Shown piece by piece: positions 7,401 to 9,004 of a stretch of DNA of 9,004 nucleotides. A model generated the notes under the pieces. The model did not search any database. It saw only the letters and a program-made list of their open reading frames with translations, and was not told the DNA's origin. Source of the DNA: Sphingobacteriaceae bacterium (lineage in GTDB: Bacteria; Bacteroidota; Bacteroidia; Sphingobacteriales; Sphingobacteriaceae); contig JAIPAN010000028.1 in NCBI GenBank assembly GCA_021740025.1, positions 1-9,004 of the forward strand, in the 5' to 3' direction. The translations under genes were made by a program, and so were the position numbers. Within the stretch, counting starts at the first letter, position 1. Every line of letters begins with the position of its first letter.

Positions 7401-8886
7401 GTTGGTAACGGTAGCGGTTGTAATCTATGTACCCAATATTTAATTTGAGTTGGGTACTTAATTGGTCCAATTTAAAGCCTTTTCCCTTTACATCTCCATC
7501 AAAATTTATGCTACCCAGTTCACTGTTGTTTAGCAATTTACCGAGGTTAAATTGATCTGTTTGCACCGAGGCTTCGTATACTGGTTCACGCTGGGTATTT
7601 CGTCTAAAATTTAGGGTTTTGATGTTTACCTTACCCAATTCGGTTTGTAAGGTGCCCTGCAGTTTAAAATCATTGCTAAAACCTTTGAAAATTCCTTTGT
7701 AACTAAAATTGCCAAGTTGTGCAATTTCTTCGGGTAAATCATTCCGTGTATTACCGGTAATGTTTCGTAACAATTGGTCGTACTCTTTTTTACTTGTTTT
7801 TAGCTCCTGAAGATTTAGGGTAAAGACCGTGTTTTTTATCAAAGGCAATCCTTTTATATCGAAATCGCCTTTTAGTGCTGTTCCCTTATTGGGTTCAATA
7901 GTCAAGCTTTTTGCTTGCAAGTGGCTAACCGTACCTTTTATGGTGCCTTGTAATTTTACATCGAGTTTTAAGGTGGATAGTTCGGGTGCAAAATAGGCCA
8001 CATCGCTAGCTAACACTCTCGATTTGTTAAACCTACCCAGCATGTACACCTTGTTGTTAAACTGATCGAAATCATCGAAACTCTTAAATTTCATGATGAA
8101 ATACGGACCTAAATTGGTTTTAGCAGTTTGAAGTTTTAATTTATTAAACTCCATTTTAGTACTATCTATGGTAACCAAGGTGCTTAAGTTTTTAAGCCAA
8201 AAGCCCGATTTTTCACGAAAACGCAGATTTTTTATTTCTGCTTGTGCCAGGTGATTGCGGGTATCGAGCTGTAAAATTTCGCCATTCAGGTCGCTAAGTT
8301 CTAGGTCGCTAAAGTTTATGCTTTTAGTTTTTTTACTAACCCCGTAATTGCGGTATTTGAATGCCATATCACTCAACTTGATGTTACTCAGGCGCACATC
8401 AAAAGGTCTACTTTTTGTGGTATCGGTGCTGCTAAAATAGCGAATTAAGAAACTCAGATTGCTTTGTTTGTTTTTGTATTTTTTTAAAAAAATTTGCCCT
8501 TTTTTTATTCCCAATTCGGCAATAAAAAGTTGTCTTTTTTTGAGTGAAAATTTATTGATTTTTACAGAAACACGTTGCGTATACAACAGGGTATCGTGTT
8601 GTAAATCTTCGAGTAAAAATCCTTCTAATTCAATAGATCTGAAGGGTTTAACATGCAGGCCTGCAATTGCAACCTTGGTATGTAGTTCGCTAGATAGGTA
8701 GCCCACAATGCGTTGTGCAAAATAGGTTTGAACGGGCTTAAATTGGAGTGAAAACAACAAGGAAACCAGCATCAACAGAAGAGATACTAGAACCCATAAC
8801 GTTATTTTTACTGCTTTTTTGATAGTTTTGTACGTTTTAACTTTAATAAGTTCCCTTGACCACGATACTCGGAATAGAATCTTCAT
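4423..8886 (-). CDS. tamB: TamB-domain translocation/assembly protein (AsmA-like, DUF490)
   Basis: The 1487-residue product is a long envelope protein. It has a basic N-terminus, one membrane anchor near 28-48 ([18 protein letters not shown]), and then about 1400 residues rich in alternating polar/hydrophobic strands, as expected for the lipid-groove beta-taco of AsmA-like proteins. The conserved C-terminal TamB domain is at about 1090-1460. It contains [20 protein letters not shown], then [10 protein letters not shown] near residue 1215, and a late [13 protein letters not shown]. The tail is charged ([16 protein letters not shown]). In Proteobacteria TamB works with the outer-membrane protein TamA in outer-membrane protein insertion and, with other AsmA-like proteins, in phospholipid transport. 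A Bacteroidota partner would be a TamA/BamA-like protein, absent from this window. The length is normal for Bacteroidota. The start at 8886 is the only ATG before the anchor, but it lies inside tsaD, so the first ~13 residues are doubtful. No exact promoter match is visible upstream. Confidence 0.92.
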   Translation of the reverse strand: MKILFRVSWSRELIKVKTYKTIKKAVKITLWVLVSLLLMLVSLLFSLQFKPVQTYFAQRIVGYLSSELHTKVAIAGLHVKPFRSIELEGFLLEDLQHDTLLYTQRVSVKINKFSLKKRQLFIAELGIKKGQIFLKKYKNKQSNLSFLIRYFSSTDTTKSRPFDVRLSNIKLSDMAFKYRNYGVSKKTKSINFSDLELSDLNGEILQLDTRNHLAQAEIKNLRFREKSGFWLKNLSTLVTIDSTKMEFNKLKLQTAKTNLGPYFIMKFKSFDDFDQFNNKVYMLGRFNKSRVLASDVAYFAPELSTLKLDVKLQGTIKGTVSHLQAKSLTIEPNKGTALKGDFDIKGLPLIKNTVFTLNLQELKTSKKEYDQLLRNITGNTRNDLPEEIAQLGNFSYKGIFKGFSNDFKLQGTLQTELGKVNIKTLNFRRNTQREPVYEASVQTDQFNLGKLLNNSELGSINFDGDVKGKGFKLDQLSTQLKLNIGYIDYNRYRYQQVKVNGQVDQRIFNGSIGINDTQVQLNFLGKIDFNPDLPVFNFQSSIRNANLLALHFTKDTLTLSADLQTNFNGNTIENIQGSISARSIVLKTPSKTHNIDSIEIAANGLDNNRSIELHSDLAEASIKGKYDLLTLPSYFKSVLKKYVPSLRTTIVPFKSQHFDVTIQLKKFEPIGVFAPKLSIPDGAILNGKFDSDSSISTINGYAKTIQYDGIKANNLIVDETTENKQMNIFLTSDRIDLGDSLFVKNVNIATILRSDSLSLNVKLSDKDATNQLDLNGLVEFSADSLAKLSILPSDLVINREVWKIQDKVLFRFDKGKTLVKNFGLNRNNQFISADGIISTDPNDELSIGFKNFDLQTLNPLMKTAGIRLKGVLNGRSGLKALLGKTRLTSGLRIDSLDFNNHFIGDLSLNAEYDDDTKLATLSMDIDSKGIKSLDIRGTYDANPGQDNLDLDLNMDDTQLIILEPFIRNLVSNLTGTISSRLKITGKPSKPQVNGTVSLNNAELTVNYLKTRYRINQKLAVHNTVIDVNDLRLKDSKNNEAIATGTVDLGNINTPTINVTLVTNKFMALNTTAKDNSAYYGTAYGTGIFSFDGPTDNMNINIDAKTEAGTIFNIPLNTTEKIGETDFIVFVGQDSSRVVKKENAFNGVKMNFSLAVDENSQVNIFTSLGKLSGKGKSDLSLRISTLGDFEMFGDYLISQGKFEFTAQDYINKVFDISQGGSIRWTGDPMAAVINLKANYGARTSLSPLYTAAGRPANESRVQAEAIMNLSGNLLKPDIGFDIDFPTDSYVKDELQSYLSDVNNVNQQALSLIVRRSFTPGNGTANIRTQLNSTVLSAGTEIAFNQLNNIITQSLNLNFVDFNIRSLNEASASFRLLNNRLVLSGGVTDRRATITDFDVIGTNVASDLEAQYLIKKDGSFVLRASNRLSNRNFLNPSQEYVTAFGLVYRKDFDNFNEFLRILIGKERKEERLRRAERALGTPLENLEKN
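8823..8830 (+). promoter_or_regulatory. Possible -7 element for tsaD
   Basis: TAGTTTTG matches the Bacteroidota -7 consensus TAnnTTTG exactly and lies 25 bases before the tsaD start, giving a leader of about 20 bases. No good TTTG -33 element is present at 19-21 bases upstream, so support rests on the -7 box and position only. It lies within the tamB coding sequence. Confidence 0.4.
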
Positions 8887-9004
8887 GCGATGAAACCTCG
8901 GTTGCCGTTTGTGTAAACGGTGAAATACGTTCCAACATCATTGCGACTCAAGCCGTTCACCAACACTATGGTGGAGTGGTACCCGAGTTGGCTTCAAGGG
9001 CGCA
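8856..9004 (+). CDS. tsaD: tRNA N6-adenosine threonylcarbamoyltransferase TsaD, N-terminal part (cut by window end)
   Basis: Forty-nine codons of tsaD (also gcp/ygjD) are present before the window ends. TsaD transfers the threonylcarbamoyl group from TC-AMP to A37 of ANN-reading tRNAs, in the t6A pathway with TsaB and TsaE. The translation begins (M)[17 protein letters not shown], the ASKHA nucleotide-binding first strand and loop typical of TsaD. It continues through [20 protein letters not shown] to LASRA. The metal-binding His pair lies further on, outside the window. The start is TTG at 8856. A TAA in frame at 8847 closes the frame upstream and only GTT and CCC lie between, so no ATG is available before the conserved ILGIE. 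The gene is divergent from tamB and overlaps its predicted 5' end by 31 bp. Confidence 0.93.
   Translation, partial: MTTILGIESSCDETSVAVCVNGEIRSNIIATQAVHQHYGGVVPELASRA

Overview
The window most likely comes from a chromosome of a Bacteroidota species, moderately low in GC. The 23S and 5S rRNA sequences, a Bacteroidota-type START-like protein, a long TamB homologue, a large-insert S8 peptidase, the lack of clear Shine-Dalgarno sites and promoter matches of the TTTG/TAnnTTTG type all agree on this. I cannot place it below phylum level.

Layout: 1-440 is the 3' end of a 23S rRNA. A short spacer with one hairpin follows, then a complete 5S rRNA (about 524-635), and then two hairpin-plus-T-run terminators in tandem (645-680 and 694-715). 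A secreted subtilisin-like (S8) peptidase is next, 754-2364 (+). A Met-type tRNA (CAT anticodon) lies on the minus strand at 2442-2515, with its own promoter match (2539-2570) and terminator (2408-2436). Two plus-strand genes 20 bp apart probably form an operon: a small START-like protein (2616-2996) and an LptF/LptG-family permease (3017-4426, GTG start). A 1487-residue TamB-domain protein runs back on the minus strand (4423-8886). At the right edge is the 5' end of tsaD on the plus strand (TTG start at 8856, cut off by the window end). An ATG-only gene call would miss it.

How the genes work together: the permease and the TamB protein both span the envelope. The first is expected to help extract LPS from the inner membrane. 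The second is expected to bridge the inner and outer membranes for lipid or outer-membrane-protein delivery. The S8 peptidase is probably exported. The rRNA, tRNA and tsaD are translation-related housekeeping genes. All sizeable stretches are occupied; no gap without a gene exceeds about 250 bp.

The most notable structural points are the gene junctions. The permease and TamB genes share a TTAA in which both stop codons overlap. The tamB and tsaD 5' ends overlap by 31 bp if both best start codons are correct. I found no mobile element, CRISPR array, defence system or convincing novel system.
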